A stretch of DNA of 64,000 nucleotides from Candidatus Eisenbacteria bacterium (lineage in GTDB: Bacteria; Eisenbacteria; RBG-16-71-46). The notes beneath the pieces are model-generated. The model did no database searches, was not told the DNA's origin, and was given only the letters and a program-made list of their open reading frames with translations. The translations under genes were made by a program, and so were the position numbers. Of this stretch, positions 1 through 8,045 are shown one piece after another (positions within the stretch are counted from its first letter, which is position 1; the number at the start of each line of letters is the position of its first letter). The stretch lies in the NCBI GenBank assembly GCA_035712145.1, contig DASTBI010000159.1:1-64000 (forward strand), written 5' to 3'.

Positions 1-82
1 CACAATCAATACGCCGCCGAGCAGTCTTTCGGAGCTGGATTCATGCAGCTCAAACGACTCGATGCACGCGCCTCGCGAGACG

Positions 83-499
83 TCAGGACTGCTGCGGCCA
101 GAGCTCTCTGAGGCGCCGCAGGATCTCGTCACGCGTTTCACGAAAGGCACGGAGCCGATCGGGTTCAGGAGCGGCTGTTGGGTCGGGGAGTGGCCAGTGC
201 ATGCGGCGCACGTCTCCCGGAACCGTGGGGCAGACGTCGGCCCCTTCAGCACACAAAGTGACCACGGTGTCCGCCTCGCGCCAGGGCACGTCCTGGAGCG
301 CCTTGGACGTCTGGGCTCGTATGTCCAAGCCGATCTCGTCCATGACTTGGATGGCCACCGGATGAACGCGACCAGACTCGGTACCCGCGCTCCAAACCGT
401 GACTCCTGGTGGCGCGAACGCGCGGGCCAGGCCCTCGGCGAGCTGGCTCCGCGCAGAGTTGTGAACGCACAAGAACAAGACTCGGCGCGGAACGGTCAT
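83..499 (-). CDS. arsC: Arsenate reductase, thioredoxin-coupled type (low-MW phosphatase fold)
   Basis: This 138-residue protein has the low-molecular-weight tyrosine phosphatase loop near its N-terminus, a C-x5-R motif from Cys11 to Arg17 (CVHNSAR). It also has Cys83 and Cys90, spaced as in the three-cysteine relay of thioredoxin-coupled ArsC, and an Asp-Pro general acid at about 106-107. In that family the enzyme reduces arsenate to arsenite in the cytoplasm. The start overlaps the stop of the DUF72 gene by 4 bp (ATGA), so it is the last gene of the dinB operon. No arsenite pump or ArsR regulator is visible nearby, so a role as a general phosphatase or stress reductase cannot be excluded. 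Confidence 0.85.
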   Translation of the reverse strand: MTVPRRVLFLCVHNSARSQLAEGLARAFAPPGVTVWSAGTESGRVHPVAIQVMDEIGLDIRAQTSKALQDVPWREADTVVTLCAEGADVCPTVPGDVRRMHWPLPDPTAAPEPDRLRAFRETRDEILRRLRELWPQQS

Positions 500-1299
500 G
501 CCCCTCCCATCGGCAATTGGTGCTGTTTGAGCAGCTCCTGCATGAGCTTGGCGCTGCGCGCGGCCTGGCCCGCGTGGCAGTTGTTGAAGAAAAGATATAC
601 GCGGCGCGCGCGATCGGCCAGATCACGAATCTTTCCGATCCACTCCTGGAGCTCGTCACGCCGATATTCGTAATCATAACGACCGCTGCGATCTCCTCCC
701 CACCAGGCGCCGGCATTGCGGCCATGGAAGCGCACGTAGGCGCTTTCTGTCGTTCTCATGGCCACTTTGGGCACAAGGCCCGGCAACGCGGGCTCGTCGA
801 CCGAGCAAAACCCGATCCTATATTTGCGTAGAGAAGCCTCGAGCTCGGGGACCAGCCAGGAGTCATGCCTGAACTCTACGAACAGAGGCTCGTTCTCGAG
901 CTGCTGACGAAGCGCGGCGAGATATCTTCTGTTCTCGTCGGTGCGCTGAAAGGCCCACGGGAATTGGGCAAGAAGCCCGTCGTATTTTCTGGCTTGCTTC
1001 AGAGGCTCGATGGCGGCGTTGAAATCTCTGAATGTCGCGGGATCCAGCGACTGATCGTGGGTCATGGTCTTATGGAGCTTCACGACAAATCTGAAATCTT
1101 CCGGCGTGCGCTCGGCCATGCCTTCCAGCACATTCGGCTTGGGGATACCGTAGTACGTCGTGTTGATCTCGAGCGTGTCGAAGTGCTGCGCGTAGAAAGT
1201 CAGAAATTCTCGTGAAGCCATTCCGGAGGGATAGAAATTCCCCACCCAGTCCCGGTACGAATATCCCGACGTGCCGACCAGGATTCGGGTAGATTCCAT
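496..1299 (-). CDS. DUF72 family protein (YecE-like TIM barrel)
   Basis: This 267-residue protein matches the DUF72/YecE family. It opens with a GTSGYSY motif and has the family's NTTYY and FRFVVKLHK segments, then an EFRHDSW segment near the middle. The family folds as a TIM barrel of unproven biochemical function. The start codon overlaps the dinB stop by 1 bp (TGATG) and the stop overlaps arsC by 4 bp, so the gene is translationally embedded in the operon that begins at the putative LexA-type operator. Its co-transcription with dinB suggests a link to DNA damage, which is inference only. Confidence 0.85.
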   Translation of the reverse strand: MESTRILVGTSGYSYRDWVGNFYPSGMASREFLTFYAQHFDTLEINTTYYGIPKPNVLEGMAERTPEDFRFVVKLHKTMTHDQSLDPATFRDFNAAIEPLKQARKYDGLLAQFPWAFQRTDENRRYLAALRQQLENEPLFVEFRHDSWLVPELEASLRKYRIGFCSVDEPALPGLVPKVAMRTTESAYVRFHGRNAGAWWGGDRSGRYDYEYRRDELQEWIGKIRDLADRARRVYLFFNNCHAGQAARSAKLMQELLKQHQLPMGGA

Positions 1300-2534
1300 C
1301 AGCCCTCGGCAGAATCCGAGCGGCGCGTTCTGGGAGCCATGGCCCGTGAGGAGATGGCTCCAAAAGGCACGTGAGAGAGCCGTGATCGTCCCGTCATCGC
1401 CCCCGCCGGGATCAGGCTGGCTTCACCCAACCGGTCACGCACCTGGTCCAGCGCATCCTGAAGCCTGCCTTCCCGCGCATGGCTCGTGAATAATTCTGAT
1501 TGCGAGACATTTTCACGACGCTCGAGATGCGACACGGAGACACCCAGCAATCTCACACTCCCGCCTTTCCATAAGAAATCGAAATTGCGAGAGACATGCT
1601 CAAAGATCACCCGATGATCGTCGGTGTATTCCCGGAGCGTGGTCTGCCGAAGATGGGTTATGAAGCGTTTGTCTCTGAGCTTGATTGCAACCGTGCGTCC
1701 CCGAAATTTCTCATTTCTCAAGCGACGAGCGACTTGGTCAGAAAGCCGAAGCAGGACTCCACGCAGGTACTCGGCGTCATCGGTATCTGAAGACAACGTC
1801 ACTTCGTGTCCCATGGATTTGGGATCGACCCCGTGATGATACGGAATCAACGGCGTGTCGTCGTATCCCGAGGCCGCTTCGCGCAATTGTGGGCCAATCA
1901 CGCCGAACGCGGCTTCGAGATCCGCGGCTTTCGCGCGTGCAAGGTCGCCGACCGTGGCGATTCCCAAAGTCTCGAGCCTCCCCTGGAGCTTCTCTCCCAC
2001 GCCCCAGAGCTCACGCACCTCGCGAGGCCAGAAATATTCACGGAACTGCTCTGGCGTCATGGCCGTCAGTCCCCGTGGCTTGCGGACACCAGAAGCCATC
2101 TTGGCGATGAGCTTGTTGGGCCCGATTCCGATGGTGGCTCCCAGACCGAATCTCCGGTCGATCTGCGTCTGGATTTCTCGACCGATCTCGGTGGCCAGAT
2201 CGAGCGTGCTCGCCATCGAAAGAAATGCTTCGTCGACGCTGAAAGGCTCGACGTCGGGAGTGAATTCCAGATAAAAATCTAGAATTCGAAGCGAGAGCGC
2301 GACGTATTTCTCAGGGTTGCCTTCGATGTACTGAGCTTGAGGACACAGACGCCGCGCTTCCTGAAGCGGCATGCCTGCGCGTATTCCAAAAGGCCGCGCC
2401 TCGTACGAGGCAGCCGTCACGACTCCTCGTCGGCCGGGGTCACCACACACGACGACCGGCTGGCCGCGCAGATTCGGATGGTGCAGTTGCTCGACCGAGG
2501 CAAAAAAAGCGTCCATATCCACCAGCAGGATCAT
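1299..2534 (-). CDS. dinB: DNA polymerase IV (Y-family translesion polymerase)
   Basis: This 411-residue DinB-type polymerase bypasses lesions with low fidelity. The N-terminus MILLVDMDAFFASVEQ carries the first catalytic acidic residues, and SVDEAF supplies the second acidic pair. A QSELF stretch near the C-terminus looks like a beta-clamp binding motif. The reading frame is open for 42 codons upstream, but the family always starts at MILLVDMDAFF, which places the ATG at 2534, 7 bp after the DUF6504 stop. About 30 basic, Ser/Arg-rich residues follow the clamp motif region. The operon promoter lies upstream of DUF6504 and carries the palindrome described separately. Confidence 0.93.
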   Translation of the reverse strand: MILLVDMDAFFASVEQLHHPNLRGQPVVVCGDPGRRGVVTAASYEARPFGIRAGMPLQEARRLCPQAQYIEGNPEKYVALSLRILDFYLEFTPDVEPFSVDEAFLSMASTLDLATEIGREIQTQIDRRFGLGATIGIGPNKLIAKMASGVRKPRGLTAMTPEQFREYFWPREVRELWGVGEKLQGRLETLGIATVGDLARAKAADLEAAFGVIGPQLREAASGYDDTPLIPYHHGVDPKSMGHEVTLSSDTDDAEYLRGVLLRLSDQVARRLRNEKFRGRTVAIKLRDKRFITHLRQTTLREYTDDHRVIFEHVSRNFDFLWKGGSVRLLGVSVSHLERRENVSQSELFTSHAREGRLQDALDQVRDRLGEASLIPAGAMTGRSRLSHVPFGAISSRAMAPRTRRSDSAEG

Positions 2535-2541
2535 CTCGGCC

Positions 2542-2790
2542 TCACGTCGACCATGCCTTGCAGAGCATCCAGCTCGGGCCGCGCGGGTCGTAGCACAGCT
2601 CGTAGGATTCGGACCCATGGCTCTCGATCGAGAAGTACGCGAGCCGGTGGGAGCCTTCACGCCTCGACCATTCTCCGGTCACTTTTTTTACGCGGATCAC
2701 TCGGCCCTTCCAGCGGAACCGCAAAGGCCGGACGCGGCCATCCAAAAAAACCGTAAGCACGTCCACGGGCTGGTTGAGCGTTTCGAACAT
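2542..2790 (-). CDS. DUF6504 family small protein, first gene of the dinB operon
   Basis: This small protein (82 residues from the ATG at 2790) resembles the DUF6504 family, which often neighbours Y-family polymerases. Its core has the family pattern RFRWKGRVIRV followed by a WSRREG segment and a C-terminal YELCYD segment. The frame is also open from ATGs at 2817 and 2826, but these fall inside the -10 box and the operator. The promoter geometry therefore favours the start at 2790 with a very short leader and no clear Shine-Dalgarno sequence. Function is unknown; a polymerase-accessory role is inferred from context. Confidence 0.7.
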   Translation of the reverse strand: MFETLNQPVDVLTVFLDGRVRPLRFRWKGRVIRVKKVTGEWSRREGSHRLAYFSIESHGSESYELCYDPRGPSWMLCKAWST

Positions 2791-2812
2791 GGGGTGAGTG
2801 GCCTCGAGCGCG

Positions 2813-2841
2813 ATCATAGTGCACATACGTGCACTTTGAAA
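2813..2841 (-). promoter_or_regulatory. Promoter of the DUF6504-dinB-DUF72-arsC operon
   Basis: On the minus strand a TTTCAA -35 box (2841-2836) is separated by exactly 17 bp from a TATGAT -10 box (2818-2813). Transcription would start near 2805, just ahead of the ATG at 2790. The palindrome at 2818-2835 fills the spacer, the right place for a repressor to block RNA polymerase. Confidence 0.6.
2818..2835. promoter_or_regulatory. Putative LexA operator (AGTGCAC-N4-GTGCACT)
   Basis: AGTGCAC and GTGCACT form a perfect 7-bp inverted repeat around a 4-bp centre (ATAC). The inner part, TGCAC-N4-GTGCA (2820-2833), fits the TGCNC-N4-GTGCA LexA box that I recall for Fibrobacter succinogenes. It differs from the E. 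coli (CTGT-N8-ACAG) and Bacillus (GAAC-N4-GTTC) types. It lies between the -35 and -10 boxes of a dinB operon, as expected for an SOS operator. No lexA gene is in the window. Confidence 0.6.
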
Positions 2842-2851
2842 GCCAAAAAAA

Positions 2852-3193
2852 TTAATTCCGCCAGGCCGTGCCCTTGCCGAAGAACGCCACCAGCCATTGC
2901 ATCCCGACGAAGAAGAGCCCGACCAGGATCGCCCCGATCAGAGCCGTGATGAAGCCGGTCCGCGCCGAGCGCACGGCCTTCTTCCCTCGTGAGCGTTTGC
3001 TATGGCTCCGCGCACGCTCGAACTCGCTCAGCCGGAGAATCTTTCCGGTCTCGACGACCTGAGCCCCTGTTGCCAACGGCTGAAGGCAATAGAGGCAATG
3101 ACCGGTCGCCAGGACCGACACCTCGCGACCGCACGAGGGGCAGGTCTCTTTCGATTCTGCGGTGTTCCGCCTCACTCCCGCGCGCTGACCCAT
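2852..3193 (-). CDS. Zinc-ribbon protein with one C-terminal membrane segment
   Basis: This 113-residue hypothetical protein has two cysteine pairs, CPSC and CLYC, spaced as in a zinc ribbon at about residues 18-36. A basic linker of Arg/Lys/Ser follows, then one hydrophobic segment of about 25 residues near the C-terminus, so the ribbon probably faces the cytoplasm. It is divergent from citrate synthase and its stop lies 10 bp from the -35 box of the dinB operon. I do not recognise a specific family. Confidence 0.6.
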   Translation of the reverse strand: MGQRAGVRRNTAESKETCPSCGREVSVLATGHCLYCLQPLATGAQVVETGKILRLSEFERARSHSKRSRGKKAVRSARTGFITALIGAILVGLFFVGMQWLVAFFGKGTAWRN

Positions 3194-3367
3194 TTCGATA
3201 GATATCGGCCGGACATCCTCCCGGTTCGAGACCTATTCCCACCGCCTTTGTGCAGGGATATCGAGCCGTGGCATGCTGCGATCGACCGGCACACGTCGAC
3301 CGTAACCATCTCGAGCCGCCATCCGCCTCGGACCCGGGTCGGACGCGCCTCGCTGGAGGCCTTTTTC

Positions 3368-4672
3368 ATGACCACCCCCGCCGCGCAGAAGGTGACGTCG
3401 GAAGCGACGATCACCGTCGACGGCAAGACCCACGCCTTTCCGCTGATTCGAGGCACCGAAGATGAAGTCGGGATGGACATCCAGAAGCTGCGGACGGAGA
3501 CCGGCATCATCACGCTCGATCCCGGCTACGGCAACAGCGGCGCGTGCCGCAGCGCCATCACCTTCATCGACGGCGAGAAAGGCATCCTGCGCTACCGCGG
3601 CTATCCGATCGAGGAGCTGGCCGAGCGAAGCACCTTCCTCGAGGTCGCCTGGCTCCTGATCCACGGCGAGCTGCCGACCCAGACCCAGCTCACCGGGTTC
3701 GCGCGCGAAATCACACGCCACACCATGCTGCACGAGAACTTCGTGCGCTTCTTCGAGGCGCTCCCCGCCGACGCCCACCCCATGCCCGTATGCGCCGCCG
3801 CGGTGGGGGCACTGGCGACGTTCTACCAGCAGCCGGAGACCGAGCAGAATCTGCACGACACCGTGATCCGGCTGATCGCCAAGATGCCGACCATCGCGGC
3901 CTACTCGTACAAGCACTCGATCGGGCAGCCGTTTGTGTATCCCGTCAACCAGCTCGACTACGCGTCGAATTTCCTGCACATGATGTTCGCAACGCCTTGC
4001 GAGGAATACGAAGTCGATGCCGTACTGGCACGAGCGCTGGATTTGTTGCTGATTCTTCACGCCGACCACGAGCAGAACTGCTCGACCAGCACGGTGCGCA
4101 TGGTGGGCAGCTCACGCGCCAACCTGTTCGCCAGCATCTCTGCCGGAATCAGCGCCCTGTGGGGGCCCCTCCATGGCGGTGCGAATCAGCAGGTGATCGA
4201 GATGCTCGAGAACATCGCGCGAGAGGAAGGCAGCGCCGAGAAGTTCCTCAACCGCGCCAAGAACCACAACGATACCGCCCGCCTGATGGGATTTGGACAC
4301 CGCGTGTACAAGAGTTATGACCCGCGCGCCGCGATCCTCAAGCGCACCTGCAGCGAGGTGATCGCCCGCGTGGGGATCTCGAGCCGGCTGCTCGAGATCG
4401 CGCTCCAGCTCGAGGAGATCGCGCTCAAGGACGAATACTTCGTGAGCCGGAAGCTCTACCCCAATGTCGACTTCTACTCGGGCGTGATCTACAAGGCGCT
4501 CGGTATTCCAGTGAACGCGTTCACCGTGCTGTTCGCGATCGGCCGCATGCCGGGATGGATCGCGCAGTGGCTCGAGATGCGCCGCGATCCCGACTTCCGC
4601 ATCGCGCGGCCCCGGCAGATCTACACCGGATCGGCGAAGCGCGCCTACGTGAATCTCGACCAGCGCGGCTGA
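3368..4672 (+). CDS. gltA: Citrate synthase
   Basis: This 434-residue type II citrate synthase condenses acetyl-CoA and oxaloacetate at TCA cycle entry. The catalytic histidines sit in GPLHGGANQQ and MGFGHRVYK, and the catalytic aspartate in PNVDFYSG. The frame is open upstream to 3002, but GGAGG at 3355-3359, 8 bp before the ATG at 3368, sets the start. The length is typical of hexameric bacterial enzymes. It stands alone, divergent from the zinc-ribbon gene, and ends at a bidirectional-type hairpin. Confidence 0.95.
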   Translation: MTTPAAQKVTSEATITVDGKTHAFPLIRGTEDEVGMDIQKLRTETGIITLDPGYGNSGACRSAITFIDGEKGILRYRGYPIEELAERSTFLEVAWLLIHGELPTQTQLTGFAREITRHTMLHENFVRFFEALPADAHPMPVCAAAVGALATFYQQPETEQNLHDTVIRLIAKMPTIAAYSYKHSIGQPFVYPVNQLDYASNFLHMMFATPCEEYEVDAVLARALDLLLILHADHEQNCSTSTVRMVGSSRANLFASISAGISALWGPLHGGANQQVIEMLENIAREEGSAEKFLNRAKNHNDTARLMGFGHRVYKSYDPRAAILKRTCSEVIARVGISSRLLEIALQLEEIALKDEYFVSRKLYPNVDFYSGVIYKALGIPVNAFTVLFAIGRMPGWIAQWLEMRRDPDFRIARPRQIYTGSAKRAYVNLDQRG

Positions 4673-4697
4673 GCGGCAGAAGCCAGGGCAACAGAGA

Positions 4698-4724
4698 CGC
4701 CGGGCGGGGATTCCCCGCCCGGCG
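4698..4724. terminator. GC-rich hairpin between convergent genes
   Basis: A perfect 12-bp stem (4698-4709 with 4713-4724) with a 3-nt loop sits between the stop of gltA and the end of the convergent barrel gene. A weak T-rich tract follows on the plus strand. It probably ends transcription from both sides. Confidence 0.65.
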
Positions 4725-4745
4725 CGTCGTTTCTCCGGTGCGTCT

Positions 4746-5324
4746 CTAGAACGTCAGGCCAAAAGTCACGGGGACGAACTGCACCTGATTGGCGTCGATG
4801 GCCCCTTCCTCGGTGTAGACGTTGTCGACCCGGCCCTCGATGAAGCCGTTGATCATGCCCAGGTGCAGGGCCACTCCAGCGCCGCCGTTGATCCCGAAGT
4901 GAGTCTTGCTCTCCGAGGTCGGCGTCACACCTTCCGTCTCGGTCTTCAGGTTGTAGGCGCCGAGTCCGGCCACGACATAGGGGCGAACCGGTCCGAGCGG
5001 CAGCACGCTGACCTGAAGATTCGCGAGACCCGAAATGATCTGCTGGGTGCCCGGGATGCCGATCTGAGACTCGTCGATCGCCAGACGCGAGAAGTTGAGG
5101 TCGAACCGCGGCATCACGGGAAGCTTCGGCACGTTCAGACGCGCGAAGCCCTGCACGTTGAAGCCGTTGTTGAAGGCGTCGGCCGCGTCACTCACGGGGA
5201 CGCTCATGCCTCCACCCACGCCCACCGTGACCAGCCGCTTCGCCAGCCCGACCTGAGCGGAAGCCACCACCGGGATGGAAACGAGCACGGCGAGCACCAC
5301 CATTGAACGAATGAACGTCTTCAT
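4746..5324 (-). CDS. Small outer-membrane beta-barrel protein
   Basis: This 192-residue protein starts with a clear signal peptide ending ASAQ and continues as alternating amphipathic beta strands. The last residue is Phe (VTFGLTF), a common outer-membrane C-terminal signature. Its size fits an eight-stranded OmpX/OmpW-like barrel. Glycine-rich strands such as VGVGGGMSVPVSDA and VVAGLGAYNL fit the porin-like 'outer membrane protein beta-barrel' group. The gene is monocistronic; a GGAGGGC Shine-Dalgarno lies just upstream. No substrate can be inferred. Confidence 0.75.
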   Translation of the reverse strand: MKTFIRSMVVLAVLVSIPVVASAQVGLAKRLVTVGVGGGMSVPVSDAADAFNNGFNVQGFARLNVPKLPVMPRFDLNFSRLAIDESQIGIPGTQQIISGLANLQVSVLPLGPVRPYVVAGLGAYNLKTETEGVTPTSESKTHFGINGGAGVALHLGMINGFIEGRVDNVYTEEGAIDANQVQFVPVTFGLTF

Positions 5325-5508
5325 CGAAGCCCTCCTTGGGGAGCACGGACCACCCAGTCTTGGTCGTCCGTTCGAACCCGGAGGGAAGGCGCAAGGGCCG
5401 TACCGGAGGTGCAGGCATGAATCGAAACGAGTTCGGGGGCACGAAAGGCGATCGGCATTGCAGAATGCCCGTCCTTGGCCCCGCCGGTCCGTGGGACCGC
5501 ACGAGAAG

Positions 5509-8025
5509 TCAGTGGAGCACGACCAGCCTGCGCGTGGCGCTCCCGGAGGACGTGCTCAACCTCAGGGCGTAGACGCCGGATCCGACTGGCCGCCCGTCTT
5601 CGTCGCACAGATCCCAGCCGTGGGCGTATCGCCCGGCCTGACGAGGCCCCGCCGCCAGACTGCGGATGCGACGGCCCTGGAGGTCGAGGACCTCGAGCCG
5701 TACATCCGTCCGATTTGGAACGGCAAAGACGGTCCGCACGAGACCTCGCGCCGGGTTTGGAAAAGGAGCCTCGAGCTCGAGGACCGGTGACCGGGCGTCG
5801 CCAACCGCCACCGGTGAGGGCTGAACGGCCGGATCGAAGACCATGACGCGGAGAGAATCGAAGCGGAAGCCGTCGAACTGGCCGCCGGTGTCGGACAGCA
5901 GGCGCCATCTCAGACGGACCGGCGCACTTGCGGGACCGGAGAAGGGAGATAGGTCGGACCGCTCGGGACGCCAGATCCGTCGGGTGCCTTCGTAGACGGG
6001 GGAGCCAGGCGGCTGCTCGCCGCCGCTCCTTCCCCAGCTCGTCCCGGTTCCCTTCAGTGGCGTCCAACTCGCCCCATCCAGGCTCGCTTCGATCACCGTG
6101 CAGTCATAATCCGGCTCGAAGTCCCAGCGCGCCACGAACGACGCGTAAGCGTGGACACCGTGCGACAGATCGAGGAGCGCGTTCAAGGTGAACGCTGCAT
6201 CGCTGTTGGGCTTGTAGGTGCCGGTCCGATCGGAGAAGTGCGGACCGGGTCGCGTGGGGTCCGAATTCTCGATGACCCATCTGCCGGTCCAGTTTCCGGT
6301 GCTCGCTGCGTCTTCGGCAACGAGCAGCGTCGGCGTCCCGCAGAGGACGTCGACGGTGTCCCGGGAGAAGAAGCCAGTCGGATCCGAGAAGTCCACGCGG
6401 AAGCGAAGTAGCCGGCCCGGAGTCACCGAATCATCGACCGAGACCCGGAAGCGCGCCACCTCGGTGGCTGCCGCGCTCTGGAGTGGGCCAAGGGTCGGAA
6501 GCGAGGCGGCGCCCTCCACGACGTTCGCACCCGCCGTCAGGGACGACAGGGTCGCGGTCAATCCAGGGGCGGTCCCTCCCGCGCCCTGGTTGCGGGCTCG
6601 AATCTCGATGTGGGCCACCGAGCCGGCATTCAACGTCGACTCCGCCACCCGACACTCCTCGACACGGACACAGGCCCCGGCAACGTACGCCGCGTAGTAG
6701 GCGGCGCGGAAGTTCTCCTCGGCGAGCGGGCTGATTCGCGACGGAGGCGGCCAGAAAAGGTCACCTGGGCCGCCGATCTCCGAAGTCCAGGCGAGGACGC
6801 GGGGCTTGAGCACGACGTCGCCATACGCCCAGTCGGTGAAGTCTCCGTTCGTTTCGTAGAGAACCTGAGGCCCCTGACCACTTTGATATCCGTTTCCAGC
6901 GGTCATCTCGTCGCTCCACTCGACGAAGCCTGCCGAGTCCTCGGTTGCCGCAGTGGTATAGCTCCACGGATAGAGCAGCTGATCGCCGAAAGCGTGGAAA
7001 TCGAGCGCGACTCTGGGCTGGAGCGTCACGATGGCATCACGCATCGCCTGGGTTTCCGGCTCCGAGAATGGAGCGGTTCCTCGATAACCTCCGGTCGTCG
7101 GATCGCTACTCGAGCCAATGTCGTTGAGCCCCCACAGGTAACCGTAGTTGCGATTGAGATCGACGCCGTCGACGCTGGCGCTGATCACGCCGTCTCCGTT
7201 GGTGTCACGCAGGTTCTTCCGATGCATCCCGAAGTAGAGACCGCCGGAGCTCACGTACTGATCCTCGTTGAACTTGAAGCCGCCGGGGTTCACGACGGGG
7301 ACGATGTAGATCCGGCGATGATCCAGAAGGTAGGTCGCCTCGGGATCGACGCCATATCGGGAGACCAGATCCTCGGCGAGGCGCAGCACGGTCTGCATCC
7401 CCATGGGCTCCCGCGCGTGCGTGAGCCCATGGAGGAAGACGACGGGCCGAGGATCGGGCCCCGGGATCGCCTTGCCGAGAGCGAGCCCCCATATGGGGCG
7501 TGAGGGATGACCGGGCGCGCCGAGCGATGCACCGATCGTGTCGACCTTGTCCGCCACCACTCCCGCGACATCGTTGGCGACGAGAGCATCGAGCTCCATC
7601 TTGATCTCGGCGAGCGTCCAATACCCTCCCAGACTACCCTCGCCGAACGCGGGCAAGGTCTCGAGTCGGTACCGTCCATCCTCGCGAGCCGCGCTCCATA
7701 CCTGGCGGCCCGCAGCGGGTGGCCGCCGGGACCGTTCCACGCGGCTGGCCGAGGCGGCGCTACGGCCAGGGGATTCGTCGAGGACCCGGGAGGCGGCGCC
7801 AAGGGCCATGAGCTTTTCCGCGTCGCCGGGCCACTCCAGGATCAACGCGTGGCTGCCGCGGCGAACCGCCACCACATCGAGCCCGGAGCGCAACAGCGCT
7901 TCCGCGGTCGTGTGGCCATCCAGCAGCACTCGAACCAGGCGCGGCTCGGCGGAGGAACCGGCGACTGCTGGGAAGGAGCCCAGAGTCGCCAGCAGAAGGG
8001 CGGTGGCAAGGGAGCGGGCGGCCAT
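5509..8025 (-). CDS. Secreted M14 zinc carboxypeptidase with C-terminal FlgD-Ig-like domain
   Basis: This 838-residue exported protein begins with a signal peptide (cleavage after about residue 22). The M14 domain follows, with zinc ligands in HARE (203-206), the substrate-binding region VDLNRNYGYLWG, the third zinc histidine in DFHAFGD and the catalytic glutamate in WTSEIGG. The middle third is beta-rich (CARDB/MAM-like). The last ~85 residues form a FlgD-Ig/T9SS-like module (PFPNPARG ... GSGVYALRL ... RRLVVLH). The start at 8025 is chosen because it opens the signal peptide, although the frame is open to 8154. It lies 20 bp downstream of ccmF, at the end of the long operon. Confidence 0.88.
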   Translation of the reverse strand: MAARSLATALLLATLGSFPAVAGSSAEPRLVRVLLDGHTTAEALLRSGLDVVAVRRGSHALILEWPGDAEKLMALGAASRVLDESPGRSAASASRVERSRRPPAAGRQVWSAAREDGRYRLETLPAFGEGSLGGYWTLAEIKMELDALVANDVAGVVADKVDTIGASLGAPGHPSRPIWGLALGKAIPGPDPRPVVFLHGLTHAREPMGMQTVLRLAEDLVSRYGVDPEATYLLDHRRIYIVPVVNPGGFKFNEDQYVSSGGLYFGMHRKNLRDTNGDGVISASVDGVDLNRNYGYLWGLNDIGSSSDPTTGGYRGTAPFSEPETQAMRDAIVTLQPRVALDFHAFGDQLLYPWSYTTAATEDSAGFVEWSDEMTAGNGYQSGQGPQVLYETNGDFTDWAYGDVVLKPRVLAWTSEIGGPGDLFWPPPSRISPLAEENFRAAYYAAYVAGACVRVEECRVAESTLNAGSVAHIEIRARNQGAGGTAPGLTATLSSLTAGANVVEGAASLPTLGPLQSAAATEVARFRVSVDDSVTPGRLLRFRVDFSDPTGFFSRDTVDVLCGTPTLLVAEDAASTGNWTGRWVIENSDPTRPGPHFSDRTGTYKPNSDAAFTLNALLDLSHGVHAYASFVARWDFEPDYDCTVIEASLDGASWTPLKGTGTSWGRSGGEQPPGSPVYEGTRRIWRPERSDLSPFSGPASAPVRLRWRLLSDTGGQFDGFRFDSLRVMVFDPAVQPSPVAVGDARSPVLELEAPFPNPARGLVRTVFAVPNRTDVRLEVLDLQGRRIRSLAAGPRQAGRYAHGWDLCDEDGRPVGSGVYALRLSTSSGSATRRLVVLH

Positions 8026-8045
8026 GGGGTCAGCCGGAGTCCAGC

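Noticed and set aside
1-111. A short plus-strand frame open from the window edge and ending in a stop at 109-111, overlapping the end of arsC
   Set aside because: Only 36 residues are visible with no recognisable motif, and it overlaps arsC by 29 bp. It could be the end of a convergent gene, but the support is too thin.
3233-4069. Long minus-strand frame antisense to citrate synthase
   Set aside because: It mirrors gltA codons, has no recognisable protein features and lacks a Shine-Dalgarno. gltA is certain on the plus strand.
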